Positions 1 to 5,189 are shown, counted from the first letter of the stretch. The stretch: DNA of 5,189 nucleotides from Candidatus Woesearchaeota archaeon (GCA_027083015.1 JALWQS010000087.1:1-5189), one strand, 5' to 3'. Numbers and translations: made by a program. The notes: generated by a model not told the origin, from the letters alone.

Positions 1-2558
1 CCTACCATGGCTACCTTCCGTCCTTGAGCTTGAAGATCGGTAATGACTTTGAGTTTCTCATCAGGAAGGACCTCGGAAAAAACCTTTGGAATACCTACTT
101 TGCGGGCGACAGCTTCAGCAGCGACCTTGTTATCGCCAGTAAGGATAGCGACCTCTTTGTTCATACCTAACAGAAGCCTGACAGAATCTTCACTGCCTTC
201 CTTGAGTGGATCCTGGACTGCAAGAACGCCGCGTAACCTGCGATCAACAGCCAGGAGCATCACTGTCTTGCCTTGCTTCTCATAGTAACTTATAGTTTCC
301 TCGCCTTCAGAATAAGAAAAGCCAAGTTTTTTGAATAAGGCCTTATTGCCCAGGACTAGATGCTTACCTGCATGAAATGCTTCAACACCCATACCCGGAT
401 AAGCCTTAAAATCCTTTACTTCAGGGAGGGTCATCTTCTGATATTTAGCAGCAGCGACGATGGTCTCGGCTAAAGGATGTTCAGATTGATGTTCAACAAT
501 TGCGGCGTACTGTAGAACTGCGTCCTTGGGAAAACCGTTCACGCCGATATAATTCGTGAGTTCAGGTTTTCCTTCTGTCAAGGTTCCGGTCTTATCAAAG
601 ATAACAGTATCAATGTCCTTTACCAGTTCCAAAGACTCAGCATTCTTTATTATGATTCCGTGTTCCGCAGCTAGACCAGTACCTACCATGACGGCAACAG
701 GAGTTGCCAGGCCTAAAGCGCAAGGGCAGGCTATGATAAGCACAGTGACAAATATGATAAGAGAGAAAGAGAAGGACTGCCCGACAGCATAAAACCAGAC
801 AAGGAAAGAAACAACTGCGATCAAGACGACAGCAGGAACAAAATAAGAAGCGATCTTATCAGCAAACCTTTGGACAGGGGCTTTCGAAGACTGAGCAGCT
901 TCTACTAATTCTATTATGTGTGAGAGAAAAGTATCATTGCCGACTTTAGAGGCGCGAAATCTGAAAGAGCCGTTCTTATTGATAGTTCCTCCGACAACAT
1001 GGTCCCCTGCTGCTTTCTCAACGGCGATAGGTTCTCCAGTCACTAAAGACTCATCAACACTGGAATGGCCCGAGATGATAATTCCATCAACAGGGATTTT
1101 CATACCTGGTGTGACGAGGATAACATCGCCGACCCGTATATCATTGACAGGAAGGACGACCTCTTCGTCATCGCGTATGGCTATCGCTGTCGGAGGCTGA
1201 AGTTCCAGGAGCTTTCTGACAGAATCAGAAGCCTTGCTCTTGGTCTTAGCTTCAAGGTATCTCCCAAGAAGGATGAAAGTTATCAAAAGACCTGCAACCT
1301 CATAATAAAGACCTGACTGGTCAGTACGGTATCCTAACCAAAAAAGTCCTGAGACTATGAGCGAATAGATGAACGCAGAACCGGTGCCCAAAGAGACAAG
1401 AGTGTCCATGTTGGCGGTTCCTGACCTGAACACTGCAATGACGCCTCGGGTGTAAAATTCATAACCGGCGATGAGGATGGGGATGACGAGAACAAGCTCT
1501 ATCACTGCGCGAAACTGCTCAAGAGATGCAGGCATCGGAAGACCAAGATGCGGACCCATAGAGAAGATAAGAAGAGGAACTGAAAAGACAAGTGAAAGAA
1601 GAAAACGTTTCTTATAAGAGGATATTTCTTTCTCCTTTTCCAAGATGACTTTCTTCAGACCTTCCGCCTCAACGTCAACAGGTTTGTAACCGACAGAGCG
1701 GATACGGTTAAGGATGGAACTTTGATCGACCATAGATACATCATAAGTTATGATTGCTTTGCCTGTGATGGAGAGCTCAGTATCAACAACACCCTTAAAT
1801 TTGGAGAGTGCTTCACGAATGATATTGACGCTCTGAACATCATCCATGCCGATTATCTTAAACTTCAAGGTAGCTGTTACTCGGGATTGATCAGGATCCT
1901 CTATCACCTCGTAACCTGCAGAGAAGATCTTTTTCTCAAGAGATTCAGAAGAGGTCTTGGAAGGATCAAAGTCGACAAAAATCTTTTCCGAAGCAAGGTT
2001 TGCAGAGACTGAATAAACCCCCTCAACCTTTTTTAGGAGCGACTCGATAGCAGAGACGCAAGAAGCGCATGTCATGCCGCTCACTCTGAAAGATACAGAA
2101 TCGATAATTCCTTTAGGTCTGAAGGTCCTTGTTTCTGAATATGAAAGAGAAGACGAGTGTTCATCAACGTTTTCTGGTTTAGCAGCTTCTTCGACAGTAA
2201 GGTCATTATTATCGATGTTTTTCTTATCATTCCCGCTTTTGTCAGCACTGTTTTTATTATTGATACGTTCAAGGGCAGCATTGTCTTCTTTCAGTTCAGA
2301 GATGACCTTATGTTCTTGCTCATCAAGAGTCTTGATGTCTTCTGAATCCTTGTCTGTATCTTTATTGAGTTCAACGCCTTCCATCTCTTTTTGACGTTGC
2401 TTCTCCATGGCCTCTTGAATCTTCTGATCCTCATACTTATCCATGCAATCCTTTGAACAGAAGTATTTTATGACTTTCCTATGGCCTTCTTTCTCATAAT
2501 ACTTGTATTTGGAAGTAGCAGGATCCACTTCCATACCGCAAACAGGATCTTTTACCAT
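1..2558 (-). CDS. copA: Cu+-type P1B heavy-metal transporting ATPase with N-terminal YHS domain (3' end outside window)
   Basis: This is a membrane ATPase that most likely exports Cu+ (or Ag+) from the cytoplasm. Reading from ATG at 2558, the frame stays open to the window edge, giving 852 codons. Domains in order: YHS domain (about 1-44; DPVCGM, C7, C34, C38); charged K/E/D/N-rich linker (about 45-150); HMA domain 1 (about 153-219) with GMTCASC at 161-167; HMA domain 2 (about 226-295) without cysteines; four hydrophobic segments (about 317-335, 350-370, 384-408, 420-432); actuator domain with TGEP at 507-510; helix at about 570-592; the CPC metal-site helix (C611-P-C613); phosphorylation motif DKTGT with D655; nucleotide-domain SEHPL at 692-696 and GMG at 722-724; TGDN at 807-810. 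The GDGxND motif and the last two helices, which carry the Cu-specific residues, lie beyond position 1, so Cu rather than Zn/Cd is inferred from CPC plus the HMA and YHS domains. The start is chosen because it is the first ATG after an in-frame stop at 2636-2634 and sits directly before the YHS motif. Confidence 0.95.
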   Translation of the reverse strand, partial: MVKDPVCGMEVDPATSKYKYYEKEGHRKVIKYFCSKDCMDKYEDQKIQEAMEKQRQKEMEGVELNKDTDKDSEDIKTLDEQEHKVISELKEDNAALERINNKNSADKSGNDKKNIDNNDLTVEEAAKPENVDEHSSSLSYSETRTFRPKGIIDSVSFRVSGMTCASCVSAIESLLKKVEGVYSVSANLASEKIFVDFDPSKTSSESLEKKIFSAGYEVIEDPDQSRVTATLKFKIIGMDDVQSVNIIREALSKFKGVVDTELSITGKAIITYDVSMVDQSSILNRIRSVGYKPVDVEAEGLKKVILEKEKEISSYKKRFLLSLVFSVPLLIFSMGPHLGLPMPASLEQFRAVIELVLVIPILIAGYEFYTRGVIAVFRSGTANMDTLVSLGTGSAFIYSLIVSGLFWLGYRTDQSGLYYEVAGLLITFILLGRYLEAKTKSKASDSVRKLLELQPPTAIAIRDDEEVVLPVNDIRVGDVILVTPGMKIPVDGIIISGHSSVDESLVTGEPIAVEKAAGDHVVGGTINKNGSFRFRASKVGNDTFLSHIIELVEAAQSSKAPVQRFADKIASYFVPAVVLIAVVSFLVWFYAVGQSFSFSLIIFVTVLIIACPCALGLATPVAVMVGTGLAAEHGIIIKNAESLELVKDIDTVIFDKTGTLTEGKPELTNYIGVNGFPKDAVLQYAAIVEHQSEHPLAETIVAAAKYQKMTLPEVKDFKAYPGMGVEAFHAGKHLVLGNKALFKKLGFSYSEGEETISYYEKQGKTVMLLAVDRRLRGVLAVQDPLKEGSEDSVRLLLGMNKEVAILTGDNKVAAEAVARKVGIPKVFSEVLPDEKLKVITDLQAQGRKVAMV
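1671..2102 (-). other. Tandem HMA domains of CopA, the second lacking CxxC
   Basis: Residues about 153-219 form a standard heavy-metal-associated ferredoxin-like domain with the GMTCASC copper loop. Residues about 226-295 form a second copy: a beta strand ending in GM, a helix, a GVVDTELSI strand, and the closing RIRSVGYKPVD that matches SAGYEV in copy 1. Its loop, however, reads GMDDVQS at 237-243, so both metal-ligand cysteines are replaced (by D240 and S243). The second domain therefore probably does not bind Cu+ in the usual way and may be structural or regulatory. Confidence 0.85.
2427..2558 (-). other. YHS (TRASH-like) metal-binding domain at the CopA N-terminus
   Basis: Residues 1-44 of the ATPase match the YHS pattern: DPVCGM at 4-9, followed by YFCSKDC at 32-38, a C-X26-C-X3-C arrangement. 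Domains of this type bind metals through their cysteines and occur fused to copper ATPases and metal regulators. It is followed by about 105 polar residues (2426-2109) rich in Lys, Glu, Asp and Asn, which probably form a flexible or partly coiled tether to the HMA domains. The fold is recognised by motif; the role as a copper acceptor or sensor is inferred. Confidence 0.85.
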
Positions 2559-2580
2559 GACAAGCTGACAGATTAAGAAG

Positions 2581-2590
2581 TTTAAATATT
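2581..2590 (-). promoter_or_regulatory. TATA box of copA (leaderless promoter)
   Basis: On the minus strand this reads AATATTTAAA, a good archaeal TATA box. Its centre is about 27 nt upstream of the copA ATG at 2558, so transcription should begin at or within a few bases of the start codon. No Shine-Dalgarno sequence lies between the two. Together these indicate a leaderless mRNA. On the plus strand the same box reads TTTAAATATT behind a purine-rich GATTAAGAAG, so it could also fire rightwards. Confidence 0.6.
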
Positions 2591-2616
2591 TTGGGAATGA
2601 AATGCTTAAAATGCCT

Positions 2617-2634
2617 GGTAGGTAAATGGTAGGT
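2617..2634. repeat. GGTAGGT direct repeat, candidate operator upstream of copA
   Basis: GGTAGGT occurs at 2617-2623 and again at 2628-2634, separated by AAAT. The start-to-start spacing is 11 bp, about one helical turn, which would place two protein contacts on the same DNA face. The repeat lies about 27-50 bp upstream of the copA TATA box, where archaeal activators usually bind, and downstream of that box for any rightward transcript. The repeat is seen directly; a regulatory role, for instance in a copper response, is inferred and no regulator gene is in the window. Confidence 0.35.
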
Positions 2635-2656
2635 CATAACAAAATAAGAGCAGATA

Positions 2657-2785
2657 ATGAGGATAAAGAAGCAGATAAAGAGGGTGAAAGAGGTTTATTC
2701 TATTAAGGAAAATAAACAGGATTGGGAAAATATTGGTGCTAAGGAAAAAGATGTTCTTTATAAATCACATATTCATAAGCTTTAA
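2657..2785 (+). CDS. Doubtful 42-codon ORF, Lys-rich, in the copA-thermosome intergenic region
   Basis: An ATG at 2657 opens a frame of 42 codons ending at TAA 2783-2785. The product is basic, beginning MRIKKQIKRVKEVYSIKE, and matches no family I recognise. A TATA-like TTTAAATATT at 2581-2590 could transcribe it from about 2610, but there is no convincing Shine-Dalgarno sequence. Its 3' end overlaps the TATA box of the thermosome gene, which would be awkward if the ORF were translated. Purine-rich top-strand composition favours coding slightly. An ORF of this size is not surprising by chance, so it is listed as a possibility only. Confidence 0.18.
   Translation: MRIKKQIKRVKEVYSIKENKQDWENIGAKEKDVLYKSHIHKL
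2757..2765 (+). promoter_or_regulatory. Upstream TATA-like box, possible second thermosome promoter
   Basis: TTTATAAAT at 2757-2765 matches the archaeal TATA consensus and lies about 23 bp upstream of the main candidate TATA box. It predicts a second start near 2787. Its upstream flank (GATGTTC) is less purine-rich than expected for a BRE, so it is the weaker of the two. Confidence 0.3.
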
Positions 2786-2789
2786 ATAA
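2780..2789 (+). promoter_or_regulatory. TATA box of the thermosome gene
   Basis: CTTTAAATAA at 2780-2789, preceded by the purine-rich CATAAG, fits an archaeal BRE/TATA pair. Transcription should begin about 25 bp downstream, near 2808-2813, giving a 5' leader of roughly 55-60 nt before the ATG at 2869. No recognised heat-shock palindrome (such as CTAAC-N5-GTTAG) is seen beside it. Confidence 0.6.
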
Positions 2790-2852
2790 CCCTTCTTATT
2801 CTTGAGTCTAGCATCAAATAAAGGGAAAGACCCTGATCCTATTAAGAAATTT

Positions 2853-2862
2853 AAGGGGGGAT
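2853..2862 (+). promoter_or_regulatory. Shine-Dalgarno sequence of the thermosome gene
   Basis: AAGGGGGGAT ends shortly before the ATG at 2869, with about 8 nt between the G-run and the start codon. It resembles the archaeal GGAGGTGAT ribosome-binding consensus and supports this start. The nearer ATG at 2861 is out of frame. The other two genes in the window have no such site. Confidence 0.75.
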
Positions 2863-2868
2863 GAAAAT

Positions 2869-4512
2869 ATGTCAAAAGATATGCAACCTATATTTATACT
2901 TCCACAAGACACACAAAGAAGCACAGGAAGACAAGCACAAAGAAATAATATTATGGCAGCTAAGCTCGTAGCTGAGACTGTCAGGACAACTCTTGGACCT
3001 AAAGGCATGGACAAGATGATAGTGGATTCTTTAGGAGACGTGACCATAACGAATGATGGTGTGACAATACTTGAGGAGATGCAGATAGAACACCCAGCCG
3101 CAAAGATGATCGTTGAAGTGGCTAAGACGCAGGAAGATGAAGTGGGAGACGGAACTACAACTGCAGTAGTGCTTGCGGGAGAACTTCTGAAAAGAGCAGA
3201 AGGGCTTCTTGATCAGGAGATACACCCGAGTGTGATAGCCAAAGGTTACAGATTAGCAGCCACAAAAGCTCATGATATCCTTAACAAGATAGCAGAACCG
3301 CTGAAGATAGATGATACAACAACTCTCAAAAAGATAGCTATGACTGCGATGGTAGGTAAAGGGGCGGAAAGTTCTAAAGAAAAACTGGCTGACCTGGCAG
3401 TAAAAGCCGTAAAAGCAGTTGCTGAAGAAGAGGATGGAGAATATTACATAGATAAGGAGAATATTAAGATAGAGAAAAAAGTTGGCGGAGCAGTTGATGA
3501 TACAGAACTGATTAAAGGTATTGTGCTGGACAAAGAGAAAGTGCATGCAGGGATGCCAAGGACTGTATCAAATGCAAAGATCGCTCTTGTCGATTCTTCT
3601 TTGGAGATAAAGAATACAGAGATAGAAGCTAAGATACAGATAACTGATCCTACACAGTTACAGTCATTCATGGACATGGAAGAGAAGATGCTCAAAGATA
3701 TGGCGGATAAGATAGAAAAATCAGGAGCTAATGTTCTTTTTTGTCAGAAAGGGATAGATGACCTTGCTCAGCATTACCTGGCTAAAAAAGGTATATTTGC
3801 TTGCAGAAGGATAAAGAAGAGTGACATGGAAAAACTGGCCATGGCAACAGGAGCTACCATCGTGACAAAACTTAATGATCTCACGGCAGCAGACTTGGGA
3901 AGAGCAGGACTGGTGGAAGAAGTTAAGGTCGGAGACGAAGAGATGACTTTTGTTAGAGAATGCAAGAATCCTAAATCAGTGACCATTCTTGTCAAAGGTT
4001 CTACAGAACATGTCATAGATGAAGTGACAAGAGCAGTGGAAGATGCGATTGGAGATATTGTTGCAGCAGTCAGGAATGGAAAAGCGGTTGCGGGTGCGGC
4101 ATCAACAGAAGTTGAACTCGCAAGAGAACTGAGGAAATTCTCAGACTCTTTGTCAGGTAGAGAACAACTGGCCGTCCAGGCTTTCGCTGACGCGATAGAA
4201 GTGATACCAAGAACCTTGGCAGAGAACGCAGGACTGGATCCTATAGATGTGCTGACAGAACTTAAAAGCTATCATGATAAAGGAAAGAAATGGGCTGGAA
4301 TAGAAGTTTTCACAGGTAAAGTTATGGATGCGTGGGCTAAAGGAGTTATAGAACCTTTAAAGATAAAGACTCAGGCAGTATCTTCGGCATCAGAAGTTGC
4401 GATAATGATACTAAGGATTGACGATGTGATTGCAGGCTCAGGTTCGGGCGGTGGAGAGGGGATGCCGCAAGGAATGCCCCCTCCGGGAGGTATGGGTGGT
4501 ATGGGAATGTAA
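2869..4512 (+). CDS. ths: Thermosome (group II chaperonin) subunit
   Basis: This is a subunit of the archaeal double-ring chaperonin, which folds proteins in the cytosol using ATP and a built-in lid. At 547 aa it has the usual family length. The equatorial ATP site is intact: LGPKGMDK at 42-49, NDGVTIL at 62-68 (D63) and GDGTTT at 93-98 (D94), with a third catalytic Asp at D392 in VEDAI. The intermediate and apical domains fill about 145-400, including the protrusion region near KIQITDP. The C-terminal equatorial half carries the family signature RTLAENAGLDPIDVL and ILRIDDVIAG, then a Gly/Met-rich tail (GGMGGMGM) that projects into the cavity. At 409-412 the usual nucleotide-contacting GGGA reads GAAS. 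All 18 Arg codons are AGA or AGG and Ile is mostly ATA, consistent with strong translational selection. Alpha and beta subunits cannot be told apart here. It is monocistronic, with its own promoter, Shine-Dalgarno sequence and terminator region. Confidence 0.98.
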   Translation: MSKDMQPIFILPQDTQRSTGRQAQRNNIMAAKLVAETVRTTLGPKGMDKMIVDSLGDVTITNDGVTILEEMQIEHPAAKMIVEVAKTQEDEVGDGTTTAVVLAGELLKRAEGLLDQEIHPSVIAKGYRLAATKAHDILNKIAEPLKIDDTTTLKKIAMTAMVGKGAESSKEKLADLAVKAVKAVAEEEDGEYYIDKENIKIEKKVGGAVDDTELIKGIVLDKEKVHAGMPRTVSNAKIALVDSSLEIKNTEIEAKIQITDPTQLQSFMDMEEKMLKDMADKIEKSGANVLFCQKGIDDLAQHYLAKKGIFACRRIKKSDMEKLAMATGATIVTKLNDLTAADLGRAGLVEEVKVGDEEMTFVRECKNPKSVTILVKGSTEHVIDEVTRAVEDAIGDIVAAVRNGKAVAGAASTEVELARELRKFSDSLSGREQLAVQAFADAIEVIPRTLAENAGLDPIDVLTELKSYHDKGKKWAGIEVFTGKVMDAWAKGVIEPLKIKTQAVSSASEVAIMILRIDDVIAGSGSGGGEGMPQGMPPPGGMGGMGM

Positions 4513-4519
4513 GACCATA

Positions 4520-4580
4520 AGAACACAAATTTTTATGTTCTGATTTTAGTGTTCTTTTTGATTTAATGTTCTTTATTTTT
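4520..4580 (+). terminator. Thermosome 3' terminator region with T-tracts and repeated TGTTCT
   Basis: Just after the thermosome stop, AGAACA (4520-4525) pairs with TGTTCT (4536-4541) across a 10-nt loop. TGTTCT recurs at 4550-4555 and 4567-4572, and these repeats are followed by TTTT or longer T-runs ending in ATTTTTT at 4575-4581. Archaeal transcription commonly ends at successive T-rich tracts, so this is a likely terminator for the chaperonin mRNA. The convergent rdgB gene ends at 4580, and the reverse strand has only short T-runs here, so termination in that direction is less clear. Confidence 0.6.
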
Positions 4581-5158
4581 TATTGATCATTCTTAAGATC
4601 TTTTTTTAGGATATTCTCCAGAAACTTCTCAAACTTTCTTATAGCTTCTGTTCTTTGAGAACAAGTATATCGTTCCTCATGGGGCATCTCAGCATAAGTT
4701 CGGGAATGACCTTCAGGAACAAAGATTTCTGACCAGCCTTTCTTGAACCCTATATCTCCGCGAGGTAAGGTTATGGTTCCACGCATCAAACCCTGAACAC
4801 AAACAGGATCCTTGCCCGGTGCGCAATAACCGATACTGGTCATAGCGACAGCCTTATGGTTTTTTGTTGAGGAAAGAAGAACATTAGCGAGCTTCTCATT
4901 GCCCATTATGTGGAGAAAGTCCTTGATGTAAGGGCCGGGCAGACCATTCCATTCATCAAAACCCAAAGAAGTGTCGTCGACAAAACAAGCACGGCCGGTC
5001 AGCTCACAAGCAACACGGGCTTTTTCCTTAACAATATCTTCAGGTGTGCCTTGGAGCTCAGGAAGGTCAAGACTGCGTGTTTCAATAGGGTATTTTATGA
5101 TTGCCTGGTAATCCCTGAGCTTATCAGCGTTGGAAGTGATAAGTAAAAGCGGTTTCAT
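4580..5158 (-). CDS. rdgB: ITPA/RdgB/Ham1-family non-canonical NTP pyrophosphatase
   Basis: Enzymes of this family hydrolyse ITP, XTP and their deoxy forms to the monophosphate plus pyrophosphate, keeping deaminated purines out of DNA and RNA. The protein has 192 aa, normal for the family. Conserved parts: TSNADK phosphate loop (8-13), LDLPELQG (30-37, with catalytic-site E34), VDDTSLGF (60-67, metal/catalytic D61-D62), NGLPGPYIKDFL (71-82), GTITLPRG (127-134) and TYAEM (154-158). The LPELQG and GLPGPYIK motifs place it nearer the archaeal/eukaryotic ITPA type than bacterial RdgB. Two base-recognition motifs differ: the usual FGWDPxF reads FKKGWSEIF (138-146), and ExNxxSHR reads ERYTCSQR (162-169), losing Asp, Asn and His. 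Substrate preference may therefore be changed. Of its 10 Arg codons 7 are CGN, unlike the neighbouring chaperonin. The start is supported by a TATA box about 28 nt upstream; there is no Shine-Dalgarno sequence. Confidence 0.92.
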   Translation of the reverse strand: MKPLLLITSNADKLRDYQAIIKYPIETRSLDLPELQGTPEDIVKEKARVACELTGRACFVDDTSLGFDEWNGLPGPYIKDFLHIMGNEKLANVLLSSTKNHKAVAMTSIGYCAPGKDPVCVQGLMRGTITLPRGDIGFKKGWSEIFVPEGHSRTYAEMPHEERYTCSQRTEAIRKFEKFLENILKKDLKNDQ

Positions 5159-5171
5159 AGAAACTATGAAA
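5153..5171. repeat. Inverted repeat across the rdgB start codon
   Basis: TTTCATAG at 5153-5160 and CTATGAAA at 5164-5171 form a perfect 8-bp inverted repeat with an AAA spacer. It covers the start codon (5158-5156) and the predicted transcription start, between the TATA box and the coding region. A dimeric repressor bound here would block initiation. Further out, CTATG recurs at 5177-5181. The repeat is seen directly; the operator role is inferred. Confidence 0.5.
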
Positions 5172-5181
5172 AATGACTATG

Positions 5182-5189
5182 CTATAAAT
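5182..5189 (-). promoter_or_regulatory. TATA box of rdgB (leaderless promoter)
   Basis: On the minus strand the last eight bases of the window read ATTTATAG, an archaeal TATA-like box centred about 28 nt upstream of the rdgB ATG. This spacing puts the transcription start at the start codon, and no Shine-Dalgarno sequence lies between, so a leaderless mRNA is likely. Any BRE is cut off by the window edge. Confidence 0.5.

Noticed and set aside
43..2394. Several plus-strand open frames of 60-106 codons
   Set aside because: They lie inside the minus-strand copA frame, which carries every expected P1B ATPase motif. Their products are Ser/Thr/Leu-rich with no recognisable domain.
1..2558. Possibility that copA is frameshifted or a pseudogene
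   Set aside because: All 852 visible codons are open and every catalytic motif present in this part is intact; the gene is incomplete only because the window ends.
2822..2834. Small hairpin AGGG-AAAGA-CCCT in the thermosome leader
   Set aside because: A 4-bp stem is too short to support a riboswitch, thermometer or other regulatory structure.
2814..4528. Minus-strand open frames of 60-97 codons
   Set aside because: They are antisense to the thermosome coding sequence, with no family resemblance and no promoter of their own.
2751..4576. Exact 11-bp repeat ATGTTCTTTAT at 2751-2761 and 4566-4576 flanking the chaperonin gene
   Set aside because: It could suggest target-site duplication or an inserted cassette, but it is short and AT-rich. 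There are no mobile-element genes, and the copies sit in a promoter region and a terminator region where such words are common.
4910..5146. Plus-strand 78-codon open frame opposite rdgB
   Set aside because: It is an antisense shadow of the conserved ITPA-family gene and has no family resemblance.

Overview
The window is from an archaeon. The central gene is a group II chaperonin (thermosome) with the archaeal Gly/Met-rich tail. All three genes have TATA-box promoters rather than bacterial -35/-10 boxes, and two of them look leaderless. The DNA is moderately AT-rich. A small-genome (DPANN-like) or euryarchaeal host is possible, but nothing here fixes the lineage.

Layout. Positions 1-2558 (minus strand) hold most of a heavy-metal P1B-type ATPase, most likely a Cu+ exporter (CopA). 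It runs off the left edge just before the GDGxND hinge motif, so about 852 residues are visible and the last membrane helices are missing. Its N-terminus is elaborate: a YHS metal-binding domain, a charged linker of about 105 residues, one intact HMA domain with GMTCASC, and a second HMA domain without cysteines. Positions 2559-2868 are a divergent intergenic region. It holds the copA promoter, a GGTAGGT direct repeat that could be an operator, a doubtful 42-codon ORF, two tandem TATA-like boxes for the chaperonin, and a strong Shine-Dalgarno sequence. Positions 2869-4512 (plus strand) are a complete thermosome subunit of 547 aa. Positions 4513-4579 are a short convergent spacer with T-tracts and repeated TGTTCT words, a likely terminator. 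Positions 4580-5158 (minus strand) are a complete ITPA/RdgB/Ham1-family nucleotide-triphosphate pyrophosphatase of 192 aa with altered base-recognition motifs. Its promoter lies against the right edge.

The three genes are separate transcription units (divergent, then convergent), not an operon. They share a loose housekeeping and stress theme: metal detoxification, protein folding and nucleotide-pool cleaning. No RNA genes, CRISPR arrays, insertion sequences or defence genes are visible. I see no clear new system. The points most worth a second look are the modified ITPA specificity motifs, the palindrome over the rdgB start, the cysteine-free HMA domain, the direct repeat upstream of copA, and the sharp codon-usage contrast between the chaperonin and its neighbours.
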